In this document: piece after piece, positions 33,234 through 45,639 of the stretch
How positions within the stretch are numbered: the stretch's first letter is position 1
Layout of the letters: each line of letters begins with the position of its first letter
Origin: Symsagittifera roscoffensis
Taxonomy: Eukaryota; Xenacoelomorpha; Acoela; Convolutidae
NCBI RefSeq assembly: GCF_963678635.1
Contig: NC_087066.1
Span: forward strand, 20,555,996 to 20,619,995
Length of the DNA stretch: 64,000 nt
Direction of reading: 5' to 3'
Notes under the pieces: model-generated
Database searches by the model: none
The model's input: the letters and a program-made list of their open reading frames with translations, nothing else
What the model was told of the DNA's origin: nothing
Program-made: the position numbers and the translations under genes

Positions 33234-33602
33234 AGTAATATTTTAAAAAATGAATTTGAGAAAAAGCTGACAACACTGTTTTTCATTAGAAAGCTGTCAT
33301 TTTCTAACTCAGATTTGGAAAAAACTAATTGAAAAAAAGCTGCGAAAATGTACAAAAAAAAGGAAATTTCAAACTCGAAACAATTGCACCCAACAATTAG
33401 AGGTTGAAAACTTTTGGCCAAATTGAAACCCAGAAACCGTAGAACAGAGTAAACAAAAGTTACGGAACTACTCACTCTTGTGATTTACAAATAAACTTAT
33501 CTTCAGAAATTCTAACCGCAGCAAAAAATTCAACACTTACTGGTTATATAGTATCTTGTACTAAAATATGAACTTAGAACGCCGTAATCTTTAACTTCAC
33601 AA

Positions 33603-33675
33603 GCCGTGATAGCTCAGTTGGGAGAGAGTTACACTGAAGATCTAAAGGTCCCTGGTTCGATCCCGGGTCGCGGCA
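33603..33675 (+). tRNA. tRNA-Phe-like (GAA)
   Basis: D stem GAGA (A25 vs G10) and C30 facing C40. T4. Confidence 0.72.
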
Positions 33676-34053
33676 AGTAATATTTTAAAAAATAAATTTG
33701 AGAAAACGCTGACAACACTGTTTTTGATTAGAAAGCTGTCATTTTCTAACTCAGATTTGAAAAAAAAAACTAATTGAAAAAAGCTGCGAAAATGTACAAA
33801 AAACTGAAATTTCAAACTCAAAACAATTGCATTTTTGCACCCAACAATTATAGGTTGAAAATTTTGGGCCAAATTGAAACCCAGAAACCGTAGAACAGAG
33901 TAAACAAAAGATACGGAACTACTCACTCTTGTGATTTACAAATTAACTTATCCTCAGAAAATCTAACCGCACCAAAAAACTAAACACTTAGCGGTTATAT
34001 AGTATCTTGTACTAAAATATGAACTTAGAACGCCGTGATCTTTAACTTCCCAA

Positions 34054-34126
34054 GCCGTGATAGCTCAGTTGGGAGAGCGTTAGACTGAAGATCTAAAGGT
34101 CCCTGGTTCGATCCCGGGTAGCGGCA
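34054..34126 (+). tRNA. tRNA-Phe (GAA), A67 variant
   Basis: TAGCGGC mismatches G6; T4. The upstream echo reads GCCGTGATC here, even closer to the tRNA start. Confidence 0.82.
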
Positions 34127-34502
34127 AGTAACATTTTAAAAAATGAATTTGAGAAAAAGCTGACAACACTGCATTAGAAACATGTCATTTTCTAACTCAG
34201 ATTTGGAAAAAAAAACTAATTGAAAAAAGCTCCGAAAATGTACCAAAAAAAAACGGAAATTTCAAACTCGAAACAATTGCATTATTGAACCCAACAATTA
34301 TAGGTTGAAAAATTTTGGCCAAATTCAAACCCAGAAACCTTAGAACGACGTAAGCAAAAGTTACGAAACTACTCAGTCTTGTGATTTACAAAAAAACTTA
34401 TCCTCAGATATTCTAACCGCAACAAAAATTCAACACTTAGCGGTTATATAGTATATTGTACTAAAATATGAATTTAGAACGCCGTAATCTTTATCTTCCC
34501 AA

Positions 34503-34575
34503 GCCGTGATAGCTCAGTTGGGAGAGCGTTAGACTGAAGATCTAAAGGTCCCTGGTTCGATCCCGGGTCGCGGCA
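34503..34575 (+). tRNA. tRNA-Phe (GAA), exact consensus copy
   Basis: T5. The following spacer carries an internal 13-bp repetition (ATATGTCATTTAATATG). Confidence 0.95.
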
Positions 34576-34971
34576 AGTAATATTTTTAAAAATGAATTTG
34601 AGAAAAAGCTGACAACACTGTTTTTCATTAGAAATATGTCATTTAATATGTCATTTTCTAACTCAGATTTGGAAAAAAAACTAATTGAAAAAAAGCTCCG
34701 AAAATGTACCAAAAAAAACGGAAGTTTCAAACTCGAAACAATTGCATTATTGAACCCACCAATTATAGGTTGAAAAAAAATTTTGGCCAAATTCAAACCC
34801 AGAAACCTTAAAACGACGTAAGCAAAAGTTACGAAACTACTCAGTCTTGTGATTTACAAAAAAACTTATCCTCAGAAATTCTAACCGCAGCAAAAAATTC
34901 AACACTTAGCGGTTATATAGTATCTTGTACTAAAATATGAATTTAGAACGCCGTAATCTTTTACTTCCCAA

Positions 34972-35044
34972 GCCATGATAGCTCAGTTGGGAGAGCGTTA
35001 GACTGAAGATCTAAAGGTCCCTGGTTCGATCCCGGGTCACGGCA
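34972..35044 (+). tRNA. tRNA-Phe (GAA), GCCATGA/TCACGGC acceptor
   Basis: A68 pairs with U5 but A4 faces C69; T5. Confidence 0.8.
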
Positions 35045-35421
35045 AGTAATATTTTTAAAAAATGAATTTGAGAAAAAGCTGACAACACTGTTTTTCATTA
35101 GAAAGCTGTCATTTTCTAACTCAGATTTGAAAAAAAACTAATTGAAAAAAGCTGCAAAAATGTACAAAAAACGGAAATTTCAAACTCGAAACAATTGCAT
35201 TTTTGAACCCAACAATTATAGGTTGAAAAATTTTGGCCAAATTCAAACCCAGAAACCTTAGAACGACGTAAGCAAAAGTTACGAAACTACTCAGTCTTGT
35301 GATTTACAAAAAAAACGTATCCTCAGATATTCTAACCGCAGCAAAAATTCAACACTTAGCGGTTATATAGTATATTGTACTAAAATATGAACTTAGAACG
35401 CCGTAATCTTTATCATCCCAA

Positions 35422-35494
35422 GCCGTGATAGCTCAGTTGGGAGAGCGTTAGACTGAAGATCTAAAGGTCCCTGGTTCGATCCCAGGTCGCGGCA
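35422..35494 (+). tRNA. tRNA-Phe (GAA), A63 variant
   Basis: CCAGG converts U51-G63 to a U-A pair; T5. Confidence 0.92.
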
Positions 35495-35875
35495 ATTAAT
35501 ATTTTTAAAAATGAATTTGAGAAAAAGCTGACAACACTGTTTTTCATTAGAAATATGTCATTTTCTAACTCAGATTTGGAAAAAAAACTAATTAGAAAAA
35601 AGCTCCGAAAATGTACCAAAAAAAATGGAAATTTCAATTTCGAAACAATTGCATTATTGACCCCACCAATTATAGGTTGAAAAATATTGGCCAAATTCAA
35701 ACCCAGAAACCTTAGAAAGACGTAAGCAAAAGTTACGAAACTACTCAGTCTTGTGATTTACAAAAAAACGTATCCTCAGAAATTCTAACCGCAGCAAAAA
35801 ATTCAACACTTAGCGGTTATATAGTATCTTGTACTAAAATATGAACTTAGAACGCCGTAATCTTTTACTTCCCAA

Positions 35876-35948
35876 GCCATGATAGCTCAGTTGGGAGAGC
35901 GTTAGACTGAAGATCTAAAGGTCCCTGGTTCGATCCCGGGTCACGGCA
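35876..35948 (+). tRNA. tRNA-Phe (GAA), GCCATGA/TCACGGC acceptor
   Basis: A4-C69 mismatch; T6. Confidence 0.8.
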
Positions 35949-36311
35949 AGTAATATTTTTTAAAAATGAATTTGAGAAAAAGCTGACAACACTGTTTTTT
36001 ATTAGAAAGCTGTCATTTTCTAACTCAGATTTGAAAAAAAAACTAATTGAAAAAAGCTGCAAAAATGTACAAAAAACGGAAATTTCAAACTCGAAACAAT
36101 TGCATTTTTGAACCCAACAATTATAGGTTGAAAAATTTTGGCCAAATTCAAACCCAGAAACCTTAGAACGACGTAAGCAAAAGTTACGAAACTACTCAGT
36201 CTTGTGATTTACAAAAAAACTTATCCTCAGATATTCTAACCGCACTTAGCGGTTATATAGTATATTGTACTAAAATATGAACTTAGAACGCCGTAATCTT
36301 TATCATCCCAA

Positions 36312-36384
36312 GCCGTGGTAGCTCAGTTGGGAGAGCGTTAGACTGAAGATCTAAAGGTCCCTGGTTCGATCCCGGGTCGCGGCA
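36312..36384 (+). tRNA. tRNA-Phe (GAA), G7 variant
   Basis: G7-U66 wobble; T5. Confidence 0.9.
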
Positions 36385-36764
36385 ATTAATATTTTTAAAA
36401 ATGAATTTGAGAAAAAGCTGACAACACTGTTTTTCATTAGAAATATGTCATTTTCTAACTCAGATTTGGAAAAAAAACTAATTGAAAAAAAGCTCCGAAA
36501 ATGTACCAGAAAAATCGGAAATTTCAATTTCGAAACAATTGCATTATTGACCCCACCAATTATAGGTTGAAAAATTTTGGCCAAATTCAAACCCAGAAAC
36601 CTTAGAACGACGTAAGCAAAAGTTACGAAACTACTCAGTTTTGTGATTTACAAAAAAACTTATCCTCAGATATTCTAACCGCAACAAAAATTCAACACTT
36701 AGCGGTTATATAGTATATTGTACTAAAATATGAACTTAGAACGCCGTAATCTTTATCTTCCCAA

Positions 36765-36837
36765 GCCGTGATAGCTCAGTTGGGAGAGCGTTAGACTGAA
36801 GATCTAAAGGTCCCTGGTTCGATCCCGGGTCGCGACA
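36765..36837 (+). tRNA. tRNA-Phe (GAA), A71 variant
   Basis: TCGCGAC mismatches C2; T5. Confidence 0.83.
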
Positions 36838-37218
36838 AGTAATATTTTTAAAAATGAATTTGAGAAAAAGCTGACAACACTGTTTTTCATTAGAAATATG
36901 TCATTTTCTAACTCAGATTTGGAAAAAAAAAACTAATTGAAAAAAGCTCCGAAAATGTACCAAAAAAACGGAAGTTTCAAACTCGAAACAATTGCATTAT
37001 TGAACCCACCAATTATAGGTTGAAAAATTTTGGCCAAATTCAAACCCAGAAACCTTAGAACGACGTAAGCAAAAGTTACGAAACTACTCAGTCTTGTGAT
37101 TTACAACAAAACTTATCCTCAGAAATTCTAACCGCAGCAAAAAATTCAACACTTAGCGGTTATATATTATCTTGTACTAAAATATGAACTTAGAACTCCG
37201 TAATCTTTTACTTCCCAA

Positions 37219-37291
37219 GCCATGATAGCTCAGTTGGGAGAGCGTTAGACTGAAGATCTAAAGGTCCCTGGTTCGATCCCGGGTCGAGGCA
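37219..37291 (+). tRNA. tRNA-Phe (GAA), mosaic acceptor
   Basis: GCCATGA 5' strand combined with TCGAGGC 3' strand, an apparent exchange between two variant classes; T4. Confidence 0.75.
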
Positions 37292-37669
37292 AGTAATATT
37301 TTAAAAACTGAATTTGAGAAAAAGCTGACAGCACTGTTTTTCATTAGAAAGCTGTCATTTTCTAACTCAGATTTGGAAAAAAACTAAACGAGAAAAAGCT
37401 GCGAAAATGTAAAAAAAAAACTGAAATTTCAAAATTGAAATAATTGCATTTTTGAACCCAACAATTATAGGTTGAAAAATTTTGACCAAATTCAAACCCA
37501 GAAACCTTAGAACGACGTAAGCAAAAGTTACGAAACTACTCAGTCTTGTGATTTACAAAAAAACTTATCCTCAGATTTTCTAACCGCAGCAAAAATTCAA
37601 CACTTAGCGGTTATATAGTATATTGTACTAAAATATGAACTTAGAACGCCGTAATCTTTATCATCCCAA

Positions 37670-37742
37670 GCCGTGATAGCTCAGTTGGGAGAGCGTTAGA
37701 CTGAAGATCTAAAGGTCCCTGGTTCGATCCCGGGTCGCGGCA
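37670..37742 (+). tRNA. tRNA-Phe (GAA), exact consensus copy
   Basis: T5. Confidence 0.95.
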
Positions 37743-38118
37743 AGTAATATTTTTAAAAATGAATTTGAGAAAAAGCTGACAACACTGTTTTTCATTAGAA
37801 ATATGTCATTTTCTAACTCAGATTTGGAAAAAAAACTAATTGAAAAAAAGCTCCGAAAATGTACCAAAAAACGGAAGTTTCAAACTCGAAACAATTGCAT
37901 TATTGAACCCACCAATTATAGGTTGAAAAATTTTGGCCAAATTCAAACCCAAACCTTAGAACGACGTAAGCAAAAGTTACGAAACTACTCAGTTTTGTGA
38001 TTTACAAAAAAACTTATCCTCAGATATTCTAACCGCAACAAAAATTCAACACTTAGCGGTTATATAGTATATTGTACTAAAATATGAAGTTAGAACGCCG
38101 TGATCTTTAACTTCCCAA

Positions 38119-38191
38119 GCCGTGATAGCTCAGTTGGGAGAGCGTTAGACTGAAGATCTAAAGGTCCCTGGTTCTATCCCGGGTTGCGGCA
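38119..38191 (+). tRNA. tRNA-Phe (GAA)
   Basis: T57 in TTCTATC; U67-G6 wobble. T4. Confidence 0.8.
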
Positions 38192-38570
38192 AGTAATATT
38201 TTAAAAAATAAATTTGAGAAAACGCTGACAACACTGTTTTTGATTAGAAAGCTGTCATTTTCTAACTCAGATTTGAAAAAAAAAAACTAATTGAAAAAAG
38301 CTGCGAAAATGTACAAAAAACTGAAATTTCAAACTCAAAACAATTGCATTTTTGCACCCAACAATTATAGGTTGAAAATTTTTGGCCAAATTGAAACCCA
38401 GAAACCGTAGAACAGAGTAAACAAAAGATACGGATCTACTCACTCTTGTGATTTACAAATTAACTTATCCTCAGAAAATCTAACCGCACCAAAAAATTAA
38501 ACACTTAGCGGTTATATAGTATCTTGTACTAAAATATGAACTTAGAACGCCGTGATCTTTAACTTCCCAA

Positions 38571-38643
38571 GCCGTGATAGCTCAGTTGGGAGAGCGTTAG
38601 ACTGAAGATCTAAAGGTCCCTGGTTCGATCCCGGGTAGCGGCA
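38571..38643 (+). tRNA. tRNA-Phe (GAA), duplicate of 34054
   Basis: A67; T4. Confidence 0.82.
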
Positions 38644-39017
38644 AGTAACATTTTAAAAAATGAATTTGAGAAAAACACTGTTTTTCATTAGAAACATGTC
38701 ATTTTCTAACTCAGATTTGGAAAAAAAAACTAATTGAAAAAAAGCTCCGAAAATGTACCAAAAAAAAACGGAAATTTCAAACTCGAAACAATTGCATTAT
38801 TGAACCCAACAATTATAGGTTGAAAAATTTTGGCCATATTCAAACCCAGAAACCTTAGAACGACGTAAGCAAAAGTTACGAAACTACTCAGTCTTGTGAT
38901 TTACAAAAAAACTTATCCTCAGATATTCTAACCGCAACAAAAATTCAACACTTAGCGGTTATATAGTATATTGTACTAAAATATGAATTTAGAACGCCGT
39001 AATCTTTATCTTCCCAA

Positions 39018-39090
39018 GCCGTGATAGCTCAGTTGGGAGAGCGTTAGACTGAAGATCTAAAGGTCCCTGGTTCGATCCCGGGTCGCGGCA
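39018..39090 (+). tRNA. tRNA-Phe (GAA), exact consensus, duplicate of 34503
   Basis: T5. Confidence 0.95.
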
Positions 39091-39486
39091 AGTAATATTT
39101 TTAAAAATGAATTTGAGAAAAAGCTGACAACACTGTTTTTCATTAGAAATATGTCATTTAATATGTCATTTTCTAACTCAGATTTGGAAAAAAAACTAAT
39201 TGAAAAAAAGCTCCGAAAATGTACCAAAAAAAACGGAAGTTTCAAACTCGAAACAATTGCATTATTGAACCCACCAATTATAGGTTGAAAAAAAATTTTG
39301 GCCAAATTCAAACCCAGAAACCTTAAAACGACGTAAGCAAAAGTTACGAAACTACTCAGTCTTGTGATTTACAAAAAAACTTATCCTCAGAAATTCTAAC
39401 CGCAGCAAAAAATTCAACACTTAGCGGTTATATAGTATCTTGTACTAAAATATGAATTTAGAACGCCGTAATCTTTTACTTCCCAA

Positions 39487-39559
39487 GCCATGATAGCTCA
39501 GTTGGGAGAGCGTTAGACTGAAGATCTAAAGGTCCCTGGTTCGATCCCGGGTCACGGCA
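39487..39559 (+). tRNA. tRNA-Phe (GAA), duplicate of 34972
   Basis: A4-C69; T5. Confidence 0.8.
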
Positions 39560-39936
39560 AGTAATATTTTTAAAAAATGAATTTGAGAAAAAGCTGACAA
39601 CACTGTTTTTCATTAGAAAGCTGTCATTTTCTAACTCAGATTTGAAAAAAAACTAATTGAAAAAAGCTGCAAAAATGTACAAAAAACGGAAATTTCAAAC
39701 TCGAAACAATTGCATTTTTGAACCCAACAATTATAGGTTGAAAAATTTTGGCCAAATTCAAACCCAGAAACCTTAGAACGACGTAAGCAAAAGTTACGAA
39801 ACTACTCAGTCTTGTGATTTACAAAAAAAACGTATCCTCAGATATTCTAACCGCAGCAAAAATTCAACACTTAGCGGTTATATAGTATATTGTACTAAAA
39901 TATGAACTTAGAACGCCGTAATCTTTATTATCCCAA

Positions 39937-40009
39937 GCCGTGATAGCTCAGTTGGGAGAGCGTTAGACTGAAGATCTAAAGGTCCCTGGTTCGATCCCAG
40001 GTCGCGGCA
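39937..40009 (+). tRNA. tRNA-Phe (GAA), duplicate of 35422
   Basis: A63; T5. Confidence 0.92.
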
Positions 40010-40391
40010 ATTAATATTTTTAAAAATGAATTTGAGAAAAAGCTGACAACACTGTTTTTCATTAGAAATATGTCATTTTCTAACTCAGATTTGGAAAAAA
40101 AACTAATTAGAAAAAAGCTCCGAAAATGTACCAAAAAAAAATGGAAATTTCAATTTCGAAACAATTGCATTATTGACCCCACCAATTATAGGTTGAAAAA
40201 TATTGGCCAAATTCAAACCCAGAAACCTTAGAAAGACGTAAGCAAAAGTTACGAAACTACTCAGTCTTGTGATTTACAAAAAAACGTATCCTCAGAAATT
40301 CTAACCGCAGCAAAAAATTCAACACTTAGCGGTTATATAGTATCTTGTACTAAAATATGAACTTAGAACGCCGTAATCTTTTACTTCCCAA

Positions 40392-40464
40392 GCCATGATA
40401 GCTCAGTTGGGAGAGCGTTAGACTGAAGATCTAAAGGTCCCTGGTTCGATCCCGGGTCACGGCA
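40392..40464 (+). tRNA. tRNA-Phe (GAA), duplicate of 35876
   Basis: A4-C69; T5 here, T6 in its duplicate. Confidence 0.8.
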
Positions 40465-40827
40465 AGTAATATTTTTAAAAAATGAATTTGAGAAAAAGCT
40501 GACAACACTGTTTTTTATTAGAAAGCTGTCATTTTCTAACTCAGATTTGAAAAAAAAACTAATTGAAAAAAGCTGCAAAAATGTACAAAAAACGGAAATT
40601 TCAAACTCGAAACAATTGCATTTTTGAACCCAACAATTATAGGTTGAAAAATTTTGGCCAAATTCAAACCCAGAAACCTTAGAACGACGTAAGCAAAAGT
40701 TACGAAACTACTCAGTCTTGTGATTTACAAAAAAACTTATCCTCAGATATTCTAACCGCACTTAGCGGTTATATAGTATATTGTACTAAAATATGAACTT
40801 AGAACGCCGTAATCTTTATCATCCCAA

Positions 40828-40900
40828 GCCGTGATAGCTCAGTTGGGAGAGCGTTAGACTGAAGATCTAAAGGTCCCTGGTTCGATCCCGGGTCGCGGCA
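40828..40900 (+). tRNA. tRNA-Phe (GAA), exact consensus copy
   Basis: Partner of 36312 but with A7 as in the consensus; T5. Confidence 0.95.
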
Positions 40901-41280
40901 ATTAATATTTTTAAAAATGAATTTGAGAAAAAGCTGACAACACTGTTTTTCATTAGAAATATGTCATTTTCTAACTCAGATTTGGAAAAAAAACTAATTG
41001 AAAAAAAGCTCCGAAAATGTACCAGAAAAATCGGAAATTTCAATTTCGAAACAATTGCATTATTGACCCCACCAATTATAGGTTGAAAAATTTTGGCCAA
41101 ATTCAAACCCAGAAACCTTAGAACGACGTAAGCAAAAGTTACGAAACTACTCAGTTTTGTGATTTACAAAAAAACTTATCCTCAGATATTCTAACCGCAA
41201 CAAAAATTCAACACTTAGCGGTTATATAGTATATTGTACTAAAATATGAACTTAGAACGCCGTAATCTTTATCTTCCCAA

Positions 41281-41353
41281 GCCGTGATAGCTCAGTTGGG
41301 AGAGCGTTAGACTGAAGATCTAAAGGTCCCTGGTTCGATCCCGGGTCGCGACA
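41281..41353 (+). tRNA. tRNA-Phe (GAA), duplicate of 36765
   Basis: A71; T5. Confidence 0.83.
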
Positions 41354-41732
41354 AGTAATATTTTTAAAAATGAATTTGAGAAAAAGCTGACAACACTGTT
41401 TTTCATTAGAAATATGTCATTTTCTAACTCAGATTTGGAAAAAAAACTAATTGAAAAAAGCTCCGAAAATGTACCAAAAAAACGGAAGTTTCAAACTCGA
41501 AACAATTGCATTATTGAACCCACCAATTATAGGTTGAAAAATTTTGGCCAAATTCAAACCCAGAAACCTTAGAACGACGTAAGCAAAAGTTACGAAACTA
41601 CTCAGTCTTGTGATTTACAACAAAACTTATCCTCAGAAATTCTAACCGCAGCAAAAAATTCAACACTTAGCGGTTGTATATTATCTTGTACTAAAATATG
41701 AACTTAGAACTCCGTAATCTTTTACTTCCCAA

Positions 41733-41805
41733 GCCATGATAGCTCAGTTGGGAGAGCGTTAGACTGAAGATCTAAAGGTCCCTGGTTCGATCCCGGGTCG
41801 AGGCA
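41733..41805 (+). tRNA. tRNA-Phe (GAA), mosaic acceptor, duplicate of 37219
   Basis: GCCATGA with TCGAGGC; T4. Confidence 0.75.
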
Positions 41806-42183
41806 AGTAATATTTTAAAAACTGAATTTGAGAAAAAGCTGACAGCACTGTTTTTCATTAGAAAGCTGTCATTTTCTAACTCAGATTTGGAAAAAAACTA
41901 AACGAGAAAAAGCTGCGAAAATGTAAAAAAAAAACTGAAATTTCAAAATTGAAATAATTGCATTTTTGAACATAACAATTATAGGTTGATAAATTTTGAC
42001 CAAATTCAAACCCAGAAACCTTAGAACGACGTAAGCAAAAGTTACGAAACTACTCAGTCTTGTGATTTACAAAAAAACTTATCCTCAGATTTTCTAACCG
42101 CAGCAAAAATTCAACACTTAGCGGTTATATAGTATATTGTACTAAAATATGAACTTAGAACGCCGTAATCTTTATTATCCCAA

Positions 42184-42256
42184 GCCGTGATAGCTCAGTT
42201 GGGAGAGCGTTAGACTGAAGATCTAAAGGTCCCTGGTTCGATCCCGGGTCGCGGCA
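42184..42256 (+). tRNA. tRNA-Phe (GAA), exact consensus, duplicate of 37670
   Basis: T5. Confidence 0.95.
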
Positions 42257-42632
42257 AGTAATATTTTTAAAAATGAATTTGAGAAAAAGCTGACAACACT
42301 GTTTTTCATTAGAAATATGTCATTTTCTAACTCAGATTTGGAAAAAAAACTAATTGAAAAAAGCTCCGAAAATGTACCAAAAAAACGGAAGTTTCAAACT
42401 CGAAACAATTGCATTATTGAACCCACCAATTATAGGTTGAAAAATTTTGGCCAAATTCAAACCCAAACCTTAGAACGACGTAAGCAAAAGTTACGAAACT
42501 ACTCAGTTTTGTGATTTACAAAAAAACTTATCCTCAGATATTCTAACCGCAACAAAAATTCAACACTTAGCGGTTATATAGTATATTGTACTAAAATATG
42601 AAGTTAGAACGCCGTAATCTTTATTATCCCAA

Positions 42633-42705
42633 GCCGTGATAGCTCAGTTGGGAGAGCGTTAGACTGAAGATCTAAAGGTCCCTGGTTCGATCCCGGGTCG
42701 CGGCA
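42633..42705 (+). tRNA. tRNA-Phe (GAA), exact consensus copy
   Basis: T5. Positional partner 38119 has two changes, so the long duplication ends before here. Confidence 0.95.
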
Positions 42706-43056
42706 ATTAATATTTTTAAAAATGAATTTGAGAAAAAGCTGACAACACTGTTTTTCATTAGAAATATGTCATTTTCTAACTCAGATTTGGAAAAAAACTA
42801 ATTGAAAAAAAGCTCCGAAAATGTACCAAAAAAATCGGAAATTTCAATTTCGAAACAATTGCATTATTGACCCCACCAATTATAGGTTGAAAAATTTTGG
42901 CCAAATTCAAACCCAGAAACCTTAGAACGACGTAAGCAAAAGTTACGAAACTTATCCTCAGATATTCTAACCGCAACAAAAGTTCAACACTTAGCGGTTA
43001 TATAGTATATTGTACTAAAATATGAACTTAGAACGCCGTAATCTTTATCTTCCCAA

Positions 43057-43129
43057 GCCGTGATAGCTCAGTTGGGAGAGCGTTAGACTGAAGATCTAAA
43101 GGTCCCTGGTTCGATCCCGGGTCGCGGCA
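43057..43129 (+). tRNA. tRNA-Phe (GAA), exact consensus copy
   Basis: T5. Confidence 0.95.
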
Positions 43130-43510
43130 AGTAATATTTTTAAAAATGAATTTGAGAAAAAGCTGACAACACTGTTTTTCATTAGAAATATGTCATTTTC
43201 TAACTCAGATTTGGAAAAAAACTAATTGAAAAAAAAGCTCCGAAAATGTACCAAAAAAACGGAAGTTTCAAACTCGAAACAATTGCATTATTGAGCCCGA
43301 ACAATTATAGGTTGAAAAATTTTGGCCAAATTCAAACCCAGAAACCTTAGAACGACGTAAGCAAAAGTTACGAAACTACTCAGTCTTGTGATTTACAAAA
43401 AAACTTATCCTCAGAAATTCTAACCGCAGCAAAAAATTCAACACTTAGCGGTTATATATTATCTTGTACTAAAATATGAACTTAGAACGCCGTAATCTTT
43501 TACTTCCCAA

Positions 43511-43549
43511 GCCATCATAGCTCAGTTGGGAGAGCGTTAGACTGAAAAT
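43511..43549 (+). pseudogene. tRNA-Phe fragment cut by the 701-bp duplication
   Basis: GCCATCA start through GACTGAAAAT, then directly into mid-spacer TTCGAAACAATTGC; the 3' half is absent. Confidence 0.87.
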
Positions 43550-43757
43550 TTCGAAACAATTGCATTATTGACCCCACCAATTATAGGTTGAAAAATTTTG
43601 GCCAAATTCAAACCCAGAAACCTTAGAACGACGTAAGCAAAAGTTACGAAACTTATCCTCAGATATTCTAACCGCAACAAAAGTTCAACACTTAGCGGTT
43701 ATATAGTATATTGTACTAAAATATGAACTTAGAACGCCGTAATCTTTATCTTCCCAA

Positions 43758-43830
43758 GCCGTGATAGCTCAGTTGGGAGAGCGTTAGACTGAAGATCTAA
43801 AGGTCCCTGGTTCGATCCCGGGTCGCGGCA
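43758..43830 (+). tRNA. tRNA-Phe (GAA), exact consensus, duplicate of 43057
   Basis: T5. Confidence 0.95.
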
Positions 43831-44211
43831 AGTAATATTTTTAAAAATGAATTTGAGAAAAAGCTGACAACACTGTTTTTCATTAGAAATATGTCATTTT
43901 CTAACTCAGATTTGGAAAAAAACTAATTGAAAAAAAAGCTCCGAAAATGTACCAAAAAAACGGAAGTTTCAAACTCGAAACAATTGCATTATTGAGCCCG
44001 AACAATTATAGGTTGAAAAATTTTGGCCAAATTCAAACCCAGAAACCTTAGAACGACGTAAGCAAAAGTTACGAAACTACTCAGTCTTGTGATTTACAAA
44101 AAAACTTATCCTCAGAAATTCTAACCGCAGCAAAAAATTCAACACTTAGCGGTTATATATTATCTTGTACTAAAATATGAACTTAGAACGCCGTAATCTT
44201 TTACTTCCCAA

Positions 44212-44284
44212 GCCATCATAGCTCAGTTGGGAGAGCGTTAGACTGAAAATCAAAAGGTCCCTGGTTCGATCCCGGGTCACGGCT
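44212..44284 (+). tRNA. tRNA-Phe-like (GAA), impaired
   Basis: GCCATCA, A37, A41, TCACGGC, discriminator T73. T5. Full-length partner of the fragment at 43511. Confidence 0.65.
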
Positions 44285-44660
44285 AGTAATATTTTTAAAA
44301 AATGAATTTGAGAAAAAGCTGACAACACTGTTTTTCATTAGAAAGCTGTCATTTTCTAACTCAGATTTGAAAAAAAACTAATTGAAAAAAGCTGCAAAAA
44401 TGTACAAAAAACGGAAATTTCAAACTCGAAACAATTGCATTTTTGAACCCAACAATTATAGGTTGAAAAATTTTGACCAAATTCAAACCCAGAAACCTTA
44501 GAACGACGTAAGCAAAAGTTACGAAACTACTCAGTCTTGTGATTTACAAAAAAACTTATCCTCAGATATTCTAACCGCAGCAAAAATTCAAAACTTAGCG
44601 GTTATATAGTATATTGTACTAAAATATGAACTTAGAACGCCGTAATCTTTATCATACCAA

Positions 44661-44733
44661 GCCGTGATACCTCAGTTGGGAGAGCGTTAGACTGAAGATC
44701 TAAAGGTCCCTGGTTCGATCCCGGGTCGCGGCA
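44661..44733 (+). tRNA. tRNA-Phe (GAA), C10 variant
   Basis: C10 breaks the first D-stem pair and the A box; T5. Confidence 0.78.
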
Positions 44734-45113
44734 AGTAATATTTTTAAAAATGAATTTGAGAAAAAGCTGACAACACTGTTTTTCATTAGAAATATGTCAT
44801 TTTCTAACTCAGATTTGGAAAAAAAACTAATTGAAAAAAAGCTCCGAAAATGTACCAAAAAAAACGGAAGTTTCAAACTCGAAACAATTGCATTATTGAA
44901 CCCACCAATTATAGGTTGAAAAATTTTGGCCAAATTCAAACCCAGAAACCTTAGAACGACGTAAGCAAAAGTTACGAAACTACTCAGTTTTGTGATTTAC
45001 AAAAAAACTTATCCTCAGATATTCTAACCGCAACAAAAATTCAACACTTAGCGGTTATATAGTATATTGTACTAAAATATGAACTTAGAACGCCGTAATC
45101 TTTATTATCCCAA

Positions 45114-45186
45114 GCCGTGATAGCTCAGTTGGGAGAGCGTTAGACTGAAGATCTAAAGGTCCCTGGTTCGATCCCGGGTCGCGGCA
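45114..45186 (+). tRNA. tRNA-Phe (GAA), exact consensus copy
   Basis: T5. Confidence 0.95.
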
Positions 45187-45566
45187 ATTAATATTTTTAA
45201 AAATGAATTTGAGAAAAAGCTGAAAACACTGTTTTTCATTAGAAATATGTCATTTTCTAACTCAGATTTGGAAAAAAAACTAATTGAAAAAAAGCTCCGA
45301 AAATGTACCAAAAAAATCGGAAATTTCAATTTCGAAACAATTGCATTATTGACCCCACCAATTATAGGTTGAAAAACTTTGGCCAAATTCAAACCCAGAA
45401 ACCTTAGAACGACGTAAGCAAAAGTTACGAAACTACTCAGTTTTGTGATTTACAAAAAAACTTATCCTCAGATATTCTAACCGCAACAAAAATTCAACAC
45501 TTAGCGGTTATATAGTATATTGTACTAAAATATGAACTTAGAACGCCGTAATCTTTATCTTCCCAA

Positions 45567-45639
45567 GCCGTGATAGCTCAGTTGGGAGAGCGTTAGACTG
45601 AACATCTAAAGGTCCCTGGTTCGATCCCGGGTCGCGGCA
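45567..45639 (+). tRNA. tRNA-Phe (GAA), C37 variant
   Basis: Loop CTGAACA; the same G37-to-C change seen in GTA copies but with GAA kept. T5. Confidence 0.85.

Larger units (their letters stand above)
33950..42600. repeat. Higher-order repeat, period about 4515 bp (ten units), two copies
   Basis: The tRNA series 34054 to 37670 recurs as 38571 to 42184 in the same order with the same private variants (TAGCGGC, GCCATGA, CCAGG, TCGCGAC, TCGAGGC). Only a few single-base differences separate the copies. Confidence 0.88.
42849..44250. repeat. Tandem duplication of 701 bp (about one and a half units)
   Basis: 42849-43549 is repeated at 43550-44250. Because 701 is not a whole number of units, the junction cuts a tRNA in half at 43549 and fuses it to mid-spacer sequence. 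The joint shows a three-base AAT overlap. Confidence 0.85.
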
